Below are positions 1 through 8,745 of a stretch of 18,171 bases of DNA, one piece after another. The position numbers and the translations under genes were made by a program. Below the pieces are notes generated by a model. That model worked only from the letters and a program-made list of their open reading frames with translations, searched no databases and had not been told where the DNA came from. The number at the start of each line of letters is the position of its first letter. Positions within the stretch are counted from its first letter, which is position 1. The stretch is taken from NCBI GenBank assembly GCA_046316025.1, contig JBKCXU010000137.1, positions 1 to 18,171 of the forward strand. The letters are read 5' to 3'. Source of the stretch: JAJTHJ01 sp046316025. Lineage in GTDB: Bacteria; Pseudomonadota; Gammaproteobacteria; Burkholderiales; Burkholderiaceae_F.

Positions 1-859
1 GATCGATCGACGTATGGACAAGCAGGCTGCGCCGCAGAAGGTTGAGCGCCTCGCCGCGCCGGCCGGCGGCATCGCGTGCCGAGGTCAGCCGCTCGGCGAC
101 CAGCGCCAGATAGTCGGGGGCAAGCGACTCCAGCTTCAACCACTGCCGGATGGCCTCGTCGCGCGCTTCGCGGCGGGCGGCCAGATCGCCGGCGAGGATC
201 GTCGCCCGCACCGACCGCCGGTGCGTTGCCAACGCCTCGTCCAGGTGCTGCTGCGCGCGCGCCAGGTTGCCCTGCCCGAGCGCCTGCTGCGCCAGTTCGC
301 AATGAAAGTGGGCGATCTCCACGTGATGCGACTCGCCGGCCTCGCGTTCCAGGCGGCGCGCGCAGTCGATCGACTTGTCCCAGTCGCGCTCCATCTGGTA
401 GAGGCGGGCCAGCGCACGCAGCGCGGTCAGCCGGTGCGCCGGGTCGTCCACCAGCCGGCCGAAGGCGTCTTCGGCGCGGTCGAGCAGGCCGCCCGCCAGA
501 AAGTCCTGGCCCAACTCGGCCAGCGCCGTGCTGCGCTGGCGCGCCGGCAGATCGGCGCGGTTCAACAGATGCGTGTGGATGCGCACCGCGCGGTCGACCT
601 CGCCGCGGCGGCGAAAGAGACTTCCGAGCGCGAAGTGCAGCTCGATGGTTTCCGGGTCGAGCTTGGCGACCTCGATGAAGGCGTCGATCGCCTTGTCCGG
701 CTGCTCGGAGAGCAGCAGGTTCAGGCCGCGGAACATCGACTGCGGCAACGCGCCGGCGTCGCCGTGGCGGCGGCGGCGGTCGAAGTGCGCTGCGTACCAC
801 CCGGCCACGAACAGCAGCGGCAGCGCCAGAAGGTGCCAGGCTTCGAGTTCGATGCCCAT
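1..859 (-). CDS. lapB: LapB (YciM), LPS assembly TPR protein, 3' end cut by window edge
   Basis: In the known family, LapB is an inner-membrane-anchored tetratricopeptide protein that works with FtsH to adjust LpxC degradation and so LPS synthesis. My translation of the reverse strand from ATG 857-859 gives 286 codons without a stop up to the window edge. It starts MGIELEAWHLLALPLLFVAG, a short hydrophobic anchor. TPR-type repeats follow with strong resemblance to E. coli LapB, including FRGLNLLLSEQPDKAIDAF, LGSLFRRRGEVDRAVRIH, LLDRAEDAFGRL and VEIAHFHCELAQQALGQGN. LapB is usually near 390 aa, so about 100 residues are missing, including the C-terminal rubredoxin-like metal-binding domain. 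It lies 5 bp after the lapA stop, so the two are surely co-transcribed. The family call is firm. The complete 3' end and metal-binding cysteines are not visible here. Confidence 0.93.
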   Translation of the reverse strand, partial: MGIELEAWHLLALPLLFVAGWYAAHFDRRRRHGDAGALPQSMFRGLNLLLSEQPDKAIDAFIEVAKLDPETIELHFALGSLFRRRGEVDRAVRIHTHLLNRADLPARQRSTALAELGQDFLAGGLLDRAEDAFGRLVDDPAHRLTALRALARLYQMERDWDKSIDCARRLEREAGESHHVEIAHFHCELAQQALGQGNLARAQQHLDEALATHRRSVRATILAGDLAARREARDEAIRQWLKLESLAPDYLALVAERLTSARDAAGRRGEALNLLRRSLLVHTSID

Positions 860-864
860 CGCCG

Positions 865-1215
865 TCAGCGTCGCGCGGCGTCTTCGCCGTCCCACTCGCC
901 GACCGCGCCGGCGTGGCGCGCGGCGGCGGCGAGCCGGTCGCCGAGACGCTCGGCCGCCTCCTGCGCCGACGGCGGGCGCGGCGTGCGCGCCAGCCGTGCC
1001 ACCTCGCGCTTGAGGCGGAAGAGGGTCGGCACCATGGCTGCCAGCCCGAGCGCGATGCCGAGGACGAAGCAGACCAGCACCACCACCACCAGCGGCACCT
1101 CGCCCAACGACAGCGTGGAGGTCAGGCGCAGCGGCACCGGCGCTGAGTTGTTCACCGCGAAGACCAGGACCGCACCGAAGTAAACCAGGGCGAGCAGCCA
1201 GGCGAGCAGTTTCAT
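865..1215 (-). CDS. lapA: LapA domain protein (YciS-like)
   Basis: This is a 116-aa inner-membrane protein of the lipopolysaccharide assembly protein A family (PF06305). A first membrane segment spans about residues 2-21. The family motif FAVNNSAPVPLRL follows, then a second membrane segment (about 43-66) with FVLGIALG, and a basic, Ala/Arg-rich cytoplasmic tail that includes FRLKREVARLA. I chose the ATG at 1213-1215 because it opens directly on the hydrophobic segment; the frame stays open upstream, but those 23 residues are low-complexity and unlike the family. No strong Shine-Dalgarno sequence is visible. It is followed after 5 bp by lapB, the usual pair. In many proteobacteria ihfB and rpsA lie just upstream of lapA; here the neighbour is divergent tamA instead. 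Confidence 0.9.
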   Translation of the reverse strand: MKLLAWLLALVYFGAVLVFAVNNSAPVPLRLTSTLSLGEVPLVVVVLVCFVLGIALGLAAMVPTLFRLKREVARLARTPRPPSAQEAAERLGDRLAAAARHAGAVGEWDGEDAARR

Positions 1216-1345
1216 CGGCGACGCGCGGGAAGAGCCGGAAGGGGGACGCGCCGATTGTACGGGCGCCGCTCTCGCGGCGAGCACCCATAGAATCCGCGCC
1301 TGCCCCGCCCCACACGCGCCCGCCGGGCGCGCTTACCACCGCACC
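1216..1345. promoter_or_regulatory. Divergent spacer between lapAB and tamAB
   Basis: These 130 bp separate two divergently read operons, so both promoters should lie here or within the gene ends. I see a perfect 6-4-6 inverted repeat, CGCCGC-TCTC-GCGGCG, at 1264-1279, and a TAGAAT hexamer at 1287-1292 that resembles a -10 box for tamA but has no -35 partner at normal spacing. Neither is enough to call a promoter or operator with confidence. Confidence 0.4.
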
Positions 1346-3109
1346 GTGCTCCCACGCCTGTTCCTTGCCGCATTGACGCTCGCGCTCGCCCTTGCGTCGC
1401 CGCTGGCGTCGGCGCAGCCGGCGCGGCTGACGTTGCCGCCCGACGCGCCGTCCGAGGTGGCCACACTGTTGCAACGCACGCTCGACACCACCTTGCGCCT
1501 GAACCAGGGCACCGACGCCGAAGACGAAGAGCGACTGCGCCGCCGCCTGCGCGACAACTTGCAGGCGGCGCTCGCCACCGAGGGCTACTTCACGCCGGTG
1601 CTGACCGCCACGCCGGCCGCTGCGGGCAATGGCCTGACCGTCGCCGTGCAGCTGGGGCCGCGCACCACCGTGCAGGCGGTCGATCTTGCCTTCACCGGCG
1701 CCATCGCCGCCGATGCCGAGCGCCTGTCCGCGTTGCGCGCGGGCTGGGAACTGTCGGTGGACGCACCGTTTCGCGACGCGGTCTGGGGCACGGCCAAGAC
1801 CGCCCTGCTGCGCGCCGTGAGCGCGCGCGACTTTGCCGCCGCGCGCATCGTCGCCTCCGACGCCGAGATCGACCCCGCCACCGCGCGGGCGCGGCTGCGG
1901 GTCGAAATCGACAGCGGGCCCGCCTTCACCTTCGGCGCGCTTGAGATCCGCGGACTCGAACGCTTCCAGCCGCAGCTGATCGAGCGCTTCAACCCCTTCC
2001 GCCCCGGCGCGCCGTACGACGCGGTCGAGCTGCTGGAGTTCCAGCGCCGCTTGCAGGACACACCGTTTTTCACCTCGGTGCGGGTGGAGGTCGACGCCGA
2101 CCCCGCCGCGCCGCGCGACGTGCCGATCCGGGTCGAGGTGACCGAGGCGCAGACGCGGCGGCTGAACGTCGGCGTCGGCTACTCGACCAACTTCGGCCCG
2201 CAACTGGAACTGCTGTATCGGCAGACGCTGGTGTTCGACCGGCCGTACACCTTGCGCGCCGGCGCCGGCATCGACCGGCTGCGCTACGGCGCCTTTACCG
2301 ACCTCGTGCTGCCGCCGAAACCCAACGGCGCGGTGGACAGCCTGGGCGTGCTGGCCGAGCGCACCGACATCGAGAACGTGGAGACCGAGCGCGCCGCCGT
2401 CGGCGCCGCGCGCGAGCACTCGCGCCGCTTCGACGGCGGCACCATCGACACGCGGCTGGCGCTGGGCTTCCAGAGCGAACTGCGCTGGGTGTCCGGCGAG
2501 CCGCGCGAGTCCGGCGAGCGCAACAACGTTGTCACCACCAGCTACACGTGGACGCGGCGCACGCTCGACTCGCTGCTCGATCCGCGCCAGGGCGACGCCC
2601 TGAGCCTGACCGGCGCGGTCGGCGTGCGCACGCAGGCTGCCGCCAGCGCCGCCGACAACGTCTTCTTCTACGCCTACGGCCGCTATCTGCGCTACGTGCC
2701 GCTGTCGCCGCGCGACCAGTTGCTGCTGCGCGCCGAAGCCGGCCACGTCTTTGCCGACGACACCAACCTTGTGCCCAACGAGTTCCTGTTCCGCACCGGC
2801 GGCAGCGGCAGCGTGCGCGGCTACGGCTTTCAAAGCCTCGGCCTGCAGGACGGTAACGCCGTGCTGGGCAGCAAGTCGCTGCTGGTCGGCTCGGTCGAGT
2901 ACACGCGCTGGTTCACCGCCGAGTGGGGCGGCGCCGCCTTCTTCGACACCGGCAACGCCGCCGACAACCTGCGCGACACGGGCCTGGTGCGCGGCTACGG
3001 CCTGGGCGTGCGCTGGCGCACCGCCGTCGGCCCGCTGGCCCTCGATGCCGCCTGGGGCGAGCAGGCGCGGCAGTGGCGCTATTACTTCTCGGTGGCGATC
3101 ACCTTCTGA
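1346..3109 (+). CDS. tamA: TamA, Omp85-family outer-membrane assembly factor
   Basis: This 587-aa protein is the outer-membrane half of the translocation and assembly module. The known family has an N-terminal signal peptide, three POTRA domains in the periplasm and a 16-strand barrel. Here residues 1-23 form a signal peptide with likely cleavage after SAQ. POTRA-like sequence runs to about residue 265, and a beta-barrel from about 270 to the end. The Omp85 loop-6 signature SVRGYGFQSLG is present with the key Arg at residue 491. The protein ends in an aromatic terminal strand, FSVAITF, the barrel-assembly signal. Length matches E. coli TamA (577 aa). The GTG start at 1346 is chosen because it begins the signal peptide; no clear ribosome site precedes it. 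The gene lies 3 bp before tamB. Confidence 0.93.
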   Translation: MLPRLFLAALTLALALASPLASAQPARLTLPPDAPSEVATLLQRTLDTTLRLNQGTDAEDEERLRRRLRDNLQAALATEGYFTPVLTATPAAAGNGLTVAVQLGPRTTVQAVDLAFTGAIAADAERLSALRAGWELSVDAPFRDAVWGTAKTALLRAVSARDFAAARIVASDAEIDPATARARLRVEIDSGPAFTFGALEIRGLERFQPQLIERFNPFRPGAPYDAVELLEFQRRLQDTPFFTSVRVEVDADPAAPRDVPIRVEVTEAQTRRLNVGVGYSTNFGPQLELLYRQTLVFDRPYTLRAGAGIDRLRYGAFTDLVLPPKPNGAVDSLGVLAERTDIENVETERAAVGAAREHSRRFDGGTIDTRLALGFQSELRWVSGEPRESGERNNVVTTSYTWTRRTLDSLLDPRQGDALSLTGAVGVRTQAAASAADNVFFYAYGRYLRYVPLSPRDQLLLRAEAGHVFADDTNLVPNEFLFRTGGSGSVRGYGFQSLGLQDGNAVLGSKSLLVGSVEYTRWFTAEWGGAAFFDTGNAADNLRDTGLVRGYGLGVRWRTAVGPLALDAAWGEQARQWRYYFSVAITF

Positions 3110-3112
3110 GCG

Positions 3113-6100
3113 ATGAGCGACGCGCCCGCTCCTGCCCCGCGCCCGCGCCTGCCGTGGCGGCGCCTGCTCGCCGGCAGCCTGCTGGCGGTGGCGGTCGTCG
3201 TGGCCGTGCCGGTCTGGCTCGGCGGCACGGCCAGCGGCCTGCGCGCGCTGCTGGCCGCGGCCGGCGCCGTGTTGCCCGGCACGCTGCAGGCGCGCAACGT
3301 GGACGGCTCGCTCGTCAGTGGCTTCAGAATCGGCGCGCTGCGCATTGAAAACGAGGCCGCGGCGGTGGAGATCGACGGCCTGCGCGTGGCCCCGCGCGGC
3401 CTGTCCTTCGCGCCGCTGCAACTCGATCTGGCCGAGGTCGCCGCCGAGCGGTTGCGCATCCGCCTGCCGGCCAGCTCGGCGCCCAACGCACCGCCGGACT
3501 CGCTCGCGCTGCCGCTGGCGCTCACCATCGACCGCCTGACCGTGGCCGATGCGCAGATCGACGGTCTGGCCCTGCGCGGCTTCACGGCCAGCGTCGCCCT
3601 CGGCGCGGAGACGCACACGCTGGAGGCGCTGCGCGCCGAACTCGGCGACCGCGCCGCACCGCTGCACGTGCAGGGCCGCGCCCGCGTGGCCGTCGCCGCG
3701 CCCTTCGCCGTCGATGCGCAGGCGCAACTGCGGGCCACCATGGCCGGCAGCGCGGTGCAGGCCGATCTGACCGCCGACGGCTCGCTGCGCGCGCTGCAAC
3801 TGGCGGCGGAGTTGAGCGGCAACGGCGGCCGCGGCAGCGCGCGCGCCACCGTCGATGCCTGGGGCACACCGGCCTTGCAAGCGCTGCGCGTGAACGTGGC
3901 CGACCTCGACCCCGCCGCCTGGTGGCCCGACGCGCCGCGCGCCCGGCTGCGGGTCGACGCCGACCTCGCGCCGGTGCCGGGGCCGGACTTCGCGCTTGCC
4001 GGCAGCGTGCAGGTCGGCAACTCGCTGCCTTCGAGCTTCGACCGCGGCGGCTTGCCGCTGCGGCAGGCACAGGCGCGCGTGGCCTGGAGCGCGGCGCAGC
4101 TCACACTCGATGCGATCGACGCCGCCTTTGCCGGCGGGCGGCTGCGCGGCGAGGCGACGCTGGCGCTGACGGAGCCGGCCGATCTGGATGCGCGCCTGGT
4201 GCTCGACGGCATCGCCAGCGCCGAGGTGCTGAGCACGCTGCGACCGCTGCGGCTGGATGGACAGTTCCAGGCGCAGCGCCGCGCCGGCGCTCTGACGGCC
4301 AGCGGCAGCCTGCGCCACCGCGGCACGCCGGCCGTGGCGGCAGAGTTCGATCTGCGTCTGGCCGACGAGCGCCTCGAACTGCGCCGGCTGCGCCTGCTCG
4401 CGGGCCGCGGTGTGGCGGAGCTCGCGGGCACGCTTGCGCTAACCGGCGCCGGCGCCTTCGACCTCAGCGGGCGCGTCGAGCGGCTCGACCCCGGCCTGCT
4501 GCTGCGCGATGTCGATGGCGAGATCGGCGGGCGGGTCGAAGCGCGCGGGCAACGCACGCCGCTGCAAGGCTCGGCGCGCTTCGCACTCGCCGAAAGCCGC
4601 CTGCTCGGTCGCCCGCTGGCCGGCGAGGGCGAGGTTGCACTTGCGGCGGACGGCCGGCTGCGCGTCGATGCCACGCTCGCCGTCCGCGCCGCCAGCTTGC
4701 GCGCGCACGGCACGCTCGGAGAGCGCGACAGCCGGCTGACGGTCGATCTGGCGGTGCCGGAGCTGCGCGAACTTGCCTTGCCGGTGGCCGGCGCGCTGAC
4801 GGCCAAGGCCGTGTTCAGCGGCGCTGCGCAGGCGCCGGCCGTGGCGCTCGAAGTCGCCGCGCAGCGCCTCGCCCACGGCGAGCAAAGCGTGCAGGCGCTC
4901 GGGCTGCGCGCCAGCTACGGCGGCGGCGCCGACGGGGCATTGGCGTTGGATGCTTCGCTCGCGGGCCACCGCTTCGAGGGGCGACCCGGTTGGTCGATCA
5001 AGACTGCGCAATTGCACGGCGAGGGTCAGTGGAGCCGCCAGCAGTGGCGCCTGACGGGCACCAGCGAACTCGGCCAGTTCTTGAATCTGGCCGCCAGCGG
5101 CGGCTGGCGGGACGCAAAGTGGGTCGGCCAGTTGACCGAACTGCGGCTGGTGGAACACCCGGCCGTGGACTTGCTGGCGCCGGCGCCGTTCACCGTCGGC
5201 GCCGACGGCCTGGACTTTGGCCCCGCCGACCTGCGCCTGCCGCGGGCCCGGATCGAGGCGCTGCGGCTGGCCGCCGGCCCCGCGCGGATCGCCAGCAGCG
5301 GGCGCATCGCCGAATGGCGCGTCGGCCACGACATCGCCGCGGCACTGGCCGCCGGCAACGGCGGGCTGGCCCGCGCCACGCTCAGCCTGCGCGGCGAATG
5401 GGACATCAAGCTTGGCGCGCAGGCCGACGGGCGCCTGCTGCTCACGCGCGACGGCGGCGACCTCGTTTTGCCCTCGGGCGAGCCGCTCGGCATCGACCGC
5501 CTGCAACTGCTCGCCCGCATCGACGCCAACCGCGTGCAGGCCAGCGCCATCGCCCGCGCCGCGCGCGCCGGCGAGCTGCACGGCGAGGCAGAGGCGGAAG
5601 TCGAGCGCGCCGACAACGGCTGGCGCCTGGCGGCGCAGCGGCCGTTGGACGGCCGCTTGCGCGCCGATCTGCACGACCTGGGTTTCGTCGCGCTGTTGCT
5701 GCCCGACCGCCTGCGCGACAACCTGCGCGTCGGCGGCCGTCTCAGCGCCGACCTGCGCGCCAATGGCACGCCGGCGCAGCCGCGCACCGAAGGGCGCATC
5801 GACGGCGACGACCTGCGGCTGGCGTGGGTCGAACAGGGCGTGCGCCTGCAAGACGGCCGCCTGCGCGCGCGCCTGGCCGACCGCGCGCTAGTGCTCGACG
5901 AACTCTTCTTTGCCGGCCCGCCGCGGGCGGTGCCGCCCGACCGCCGCGTGGCCGCCGCGGCGGCGGGTTGGAGCTTGCGCGGAATTCGTCGCGAGCGCCC
6001 CGAGGCCGCGCCGGGCGGCGCAGGCGCGGCAGCGGCCGACGCCGCGGAGTCGCCCGCAAGCTCCGAGCCGGGCGGCGCCACACTCACCGGCCGGCTCGAT

Positions 6101-7120
6101 CTGCGCGACTTTGCCGCGACCGCGCGGCTCGTCGCGCAGCGGCTGCCGCTGGTGCAGCGGCCCGACCGCTGGGTCGTCGCCAGCGGCACGGCCGACATCG
6201 CCTTCGACCGCAACGCGCTGCGCATCGCTGGCAAGGCCGTCGCCGATTCCGGCTTCGTGGACATCGGCAAGCCGGAGCTGCCGCGCCTGTCGGCCGACGT
6301 GCGTGTGCTGGGCAAGCCCGAGCGCGCTGCCACGGCCAGGCCGCCGCTGCGCCTGATCCTCGACCTCGGGCTGGACCTCGGCCCGGCCTTCTACCTGACC
6401 GGCCGCGGGCTGGAGGCGCAACTGGTGGGTGACCTGCGGCTGCGCGCCGAGTCGCTCGACAGCCTGCGCGCCAACGGCACCATCGAAACCCGCACCGGCG
6501 CCTACACGGCGTTCGGCCACCGGCTGATCGTCGAGCGCGGGCGCCTGAACTTCCAGGGGCCGCTGGACAACCCCGGCCTCGACGTGCTGGCGCTGCGGCG
6601 CGACCTGCCGGTGGTGGTCGGGGTGACGATCACCCGCACGGTGGCCAACCCGCTGATCCGCCTGTACGCCGACCCGCCGATGAGCGAGCAGGAAACGCTG
6701 TCCTGGCTCGTGCTCGGGCGGCCGGCGGACTCCGACCGCCTCGACAATCCGGCCCTGGCGCGCGCGGCGCTCGCCCTGCTGGCCGGCAACGAGGAGGGTT
6801 TACCGTCGCAACTGGTGCGGCAACTGGGTATCGACGAGCTGACGATCCGCTCCGGCACCGTGGGCAGCCCCGGCTCGCTGCTGCCGCAGCGCACGGTGGC
6901 CGGCACGCTGCGCGCCGACACTGGCGTCGGCGCGGCGCGCGAGATCGTCGTCGTCGGCAAGCGCATCAACGAGTCGATCACGGTGACATACGAGCAGGCG
7001 TTGGCCGGTGCCGCCAACGCGCTGCTGATCGCCTACCGCCTGTCCGACCGCCTGTCGCTGGTGGCGCAGGCGGGGAGCAACAACGGGCTGAATCTCGTGT
7101 ATTCGGTGGCGTTCGATTGA
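3113..7120 (+). CDS. tamB: TamB, translocation and assembly module inner-membrane-anchored protein
   Basis: This 1335-aa protein belongs to the TamB/AsmA-like superfamily (DUF490 C-terminal domain). Members span the periplasm as a long beta-taco groove and are implicated in phospholipid transport to the outer membrane and in assembly of some outer-membrane proteins with TamA. Residues 1-15 are basic and Pro-rich. A single membrane anchor spans about 18-38. A very long repetitive beta-rich region follows. The conserved C-terminal domain includes NPLIRLYADPPMSEQETLSW, then LVLGRPA, and ends NLVYSVAFD. An Ala/Gly/Pro/Glu-rich low-complexity stretch interrupts the groove at about residues 943-990. 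Start ATG 3113 is 3 bp after the tamA stop, so translation is probably coupled. E. coli TamB is 1259 aa, so length is normal. Confidence 0.93.
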   Translation: MSDAPAPAPRPRLPWRRLLAGSLLAVAVVVAVPVWLGGTASGLRALLAAAGAVLPGTLQARNVDGSLVSGFRIGALRIENEAAAVEIDGLRVAPRGLSFAPLQLDLAEVAAERLRIRLPASSAPNAPPDSLALPLALTIDRLTVADAQIDGLALRGFTASVALGAETHTLEALRAELGDRAAPLHVQGRARVAVAAPFAVDAQAQLRATMAGSAVQADLTADGSLRALQLAAELSGNGGRGSARATVDAWGTPALQALRVNVADLDPAAWWPDAPRARLRVDADLAPVPGPDFALAGSVQVGNSLPSSFDRGGLPLRQAQARVAWSAAQLTLDAIDAAFAGGRLRGEATLALTEPADLDARLVLDGIASAEVLSTLRPLRLDGQFQAQRRAGALTASGSLRHRGTPAVAAEFDLRLADERLELRRLRLLAGRGVAELAGTLALTGAGAFDLSGRVERLDPGLLLRDVDGEIGGRVEARGQRTPLQGSARFALAESRLLGRPLAGEGEVALAADGRLRVDATLAVRAASLRAHGTLGERDSRLTVDLAVPELRELALPVAGALTAKAVFSGAAQAPAVALEVAAQRLAHGEQSVQALGLRASYGGGADGALALDASLAGHRFEGRPGWSIKTAQLHGEGQWSRQQWRLTGTSELGQFLNLAASGGWRDAKWVGQLTELRLVEHPAVDLLAPAPFTVGADGLDFGPADLRLPRARIEALRLAAGPARIASSGRIAEWRVGHDIAAALAAGNGGLARATLSLRGEWDIKLGAQADGRLLLTRDGGDLVLPSGEPLGIDRLQLLARIDANRVQASAIARAARAGELHGEAEAEVERADNGWRLAAQRPLDGRLRADLHDLGFVALLLPDRLRDNLRVGGRLSADLRANGTPAQPRTEGRIDGDDLRLAWVEQGVRLQDGRLRARLADRALVLDELFFAGPPRAVPPDRRVAAAAAGWSLRGIRRERPEAAPGGAGAAAADAAESPASSEPGGATLTGRLDLRDFAATARLVAQRLPLVQRPDRWVVASGTADIAFDRNALRIAGKAVADSGFVDIGKPELPRLSADVRVLGKPERAATARPPLRLILDLGLDLGPAFYLTGRGLEAQLVGDLRLRAESLDSLRANGTIETRTGAYTAFGHRLIVERGRLNFQGPLDNPGLDVLALRRDLPVVVGVTITRTVANPLIRLYADPPMSEQETLSWLVLGRPADSDRLDNPALARAALALLAGNEEGLPSQLVRQLGIDELTIRSGTVGSPGSLLPQRTVAGTLRADTGVGAAREIVVVGKRINESITVTYEQALAGAANALLIAYRLSDRLSLVAQAGSNNGLNLVYSVAFD

Positions 7121-7143
7121 GGTTGGCGCCGGCTACCGCGCCT

Positions 7144-7216
7144 CGTCATTCCCGCGCACGCGGGAATCCAGCTCTGCTGCGAGATCGGCTGGGCTCCCGC
7201 TTCCGCGGGAACGACC
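7144..7216. repeat. 73-bp nested-palindrome repeat, family A copy 1
   Basis: The left arm (7144-7171) contains a hairpin of the form ATTCCC-N8-GGGAAT at 7148-7167, then CCAG. A 17-bp spacer follows. The right arm (7189-7216) starts CTGG and is nearly the reverse complement of the left arm, carrying its own CCCGC/GCGGG hairpin. The same 73-bp architecture recurs at 10245-10317. It lies between the convergent ends of tamB (stop at 7120) and the hydrolase gene (stop at 7226), so it may act as a two-way terminator or as mRNA 3'-end protection. The ATTCCC-N8-GGGAAT core fits the neisserial dRS3 pattern as I remember it. Confidence 0.88.
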
Positions 7217-7225
7217 GCAAGGCGT

Positions 7226-8680
7226 TTACTTCGCCGGCGCCGCAATCCCCTGCTCGATCTTCTCGATCATGTACGGGTAGAAGGGATTGGACGACATCCG
7301 GATCAGCGAATCCAGGCTCACCACCAGGGCGCCGCGCTCGCCGCGCACGGCGAGCGTGCCGAGGTTGGCGCCGTAGTCTTCGCTCAAATCGGGCTTCATG
7401 CCGTACAGCGGATCTTCGACCGGGAACGGCACCGCCACGTGCGACAGCGAGAACACCTCGAACGGATAGGTCAGCGCCAGCGGTTGCACCTGTTCGGCGC
7501 TGGCGCCTGCAGGCACCACGCGGGCAATCATGTCGGCGCTGTTGGCGCTGGCGTTGGTGATCACCACCGTGCTGTAGCGGCGCGGCGGCGCCGGCATCAG
7601 GCGCTCCAACCGCAGTTGCGGGTTGGGCGACAGCAGCGGGCCGAACTTGGCGTTGCGGTTCAGATCGAAGAGCACCAGTTCGCTGCCGTTGGCCGGCAGC
7701 CGCGAGTACAGTGCATCGATGATCGCCCGCGTGCTGACGGTGAAGTCCACCACGGACTGGAAGGTCAGGATCGGCGGCAGCTGCGCGATCTTGCCGGTGT
7801 CAGTGGCCGCGACGATCTGCGCTTGCAGCGTGCGCGCCACCAGGGAGGACTGCCGCCCGCCGTTGACCGGAAACGAGTTGTACTTGAAGGGGTTGAACTC
7901 TGGCACGATGCCCAGCCACGCCGCTGGCGCAAACGCCGGGAACACCGCCGGCCAGCCGAAGATGCCCGCCAGCCGCGCGAGCTCCGTAATGCCGATCATC
8001 GGCGAGATCAGCACGATCCGGGTGGGTCGCGCGAGCTTGGCATCGTCGAGCACATCGAGCGCGTACTTCATCGCCAGCGCGCCGCCGTTGGAAAAGCCCA
8101 CCACGTGCAGCGGTGCGCCGGGTGCCAGCCGCTGCGCCTCGCGCACTGCCAGCCGCGTGGTGGCGGTCCAGTCTTCCCATTCGACCGTGGACAGGCCCGA
8201 CGGCACGGTGCCGTGCCCCGGCAGCCGCGGCGCAACGACCGCCCAGCCGAGATCGCGATAACGGCGCGCGACGTGGCGCAGGCTGTACGGCGAGTCGGTC
8301 AGCCCGTGCAGCAGCACGACGGTGCCCACCGGCGACCCCGCCGGCATCATCGTGTACGAGCGGTTCCAGTCGGTCTTGAACCGTCCCGGATACAGCGGGC
8401 TGCCGCTGTAGTAGCGGTTGGACAGGATGCGGTCCTCTTCCGGCAGGCGCTCGGTGACTTCGCGCCGTACCTCGTCGAAGAGCTTCTGCTCGGCGGCGAG
8501 AAAGGCGGCCCAGTCCATCGCATCGATCGCCTTGGCGCGCAGGTCGTCGGGCACATGCGTGTGCCAAAGCTTCAGCGGCTCGGCGCGCCAGGCGTCCCAG
8601 GCGCGCAGGCCGAGCACTGCCGCCAGCAGCAACAACAGCAGGATGAACACCCACTTCACCAGTTTGAAGAGCTTGACCAT
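7226..8680 (-). CDS. Membrane-anchored alpha/beta hydrolase (lipase/esterase-like)
   Basis: This 484-aa protein has a basic N-terminus and one membrane helix (about residues 8-27), so the catalytic domain is probably periplasmic. The alpha/beta hydrolase core starts near residue 118. It has the oxyanion motif LLHGLTDSP (His125-Gly126), PRLPGHG (151-157), and the nucleophile elbow GFSNG with Ser197. Likely triad partners are Asp312 in SVVDFTVS and His414 in SLSHVAVPF, both at plausible spacing. The unusually long region between them (over 100 residues) and about 115 residues before the core make it larger than a minimal lipase. Substrate cannot be read from sequence; a serine lipase or esterase role is inferred. 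It is convergent with tamB and divergent from the PLDc_N-SHOCT gene. Confidence 0.85.
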   Translation of the reverse strand: MVKLFKLVKWVFILLLLLLAAVLGLRAWDAWRAEPLKLWHTHVPDDLRAKAIDAMDWAAFLAAEQKLFDEVRREVTERLPEEDRILSNRYYSGSPLYPGRFKTDWNRSYTMMPAGSPVGTVVLLHGLTDSPYSLRHVARRYRDLGWAVVAPRLPGHGTVPSGLSTVEWEDWTATTRLAVREAQRLAPGAPLHVVGFSNGGALAMKYALDVLDDAKLARPTRIVLISPMIGITELARLAGIFGWPAVFPAFAPAAWLGIVPEFNPFKYNSFPVNGGRQSSLVARTLQAQIVAATDTGKIAQLPPILTFQSVVDFTVSTRAIIDALYSRLPANGSELVLFDLNRNAKFGPLLSPNPQLRLERLMPAPPRRYSTVVITNASANSADMIARVVPAGASAEQVQPLALTYPFEVFSLSHVAVPFPVEDPLYGMKPDLSEDYGANLGTLAVRGERGALVVSLDSLIRMSSNPFYPYMIEKIEQGIAAPAK

Positions 8681-8716
8681 GACGATGCGCTTGGGCAGAA
8701 AAGGCGCCGCAGTATA

Positions 8717-8745
8717 TCGACGAGCCGTCGCTGCGCCGCTATAAA
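8717..8745 (+). promoter_or_regulatory. Candidate sigma-70 promoter for the PLDc_N-SHOCT/patatin unit
   Basis: A -35-like TCGACG (8717-8722) and a -10-like TATAAA (8740-8745) are separated by exactly 17 bp. This predicts a start near 8752 and a leader of about 30 nt before the ATG at 8782, which has GGAG at 8769-8772, 9 nt upstream. A TATACT hexamer on the opposite strand (8716 to 8711) sits next to the -35 box and could serve the divergent hydrolase gene, but I see no good -35 for it. Confidence 0.5.

Noticed and set aside
14..1183. Long rightward open frame (389 codons) antisense to lapA/lapB
   Set aside because: The translation is Arg/Gln/Ala-rich without family features, while the opposite strand encodes clear LapA and LapB. 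High GC content leaves antisense frames open.
3922..6432. 836-codon open frame within tamB in another frame
   Set aside because: Almost pure Arg/Ala/Gly sequence, a typical GC-driven shadow of the TamB gene.
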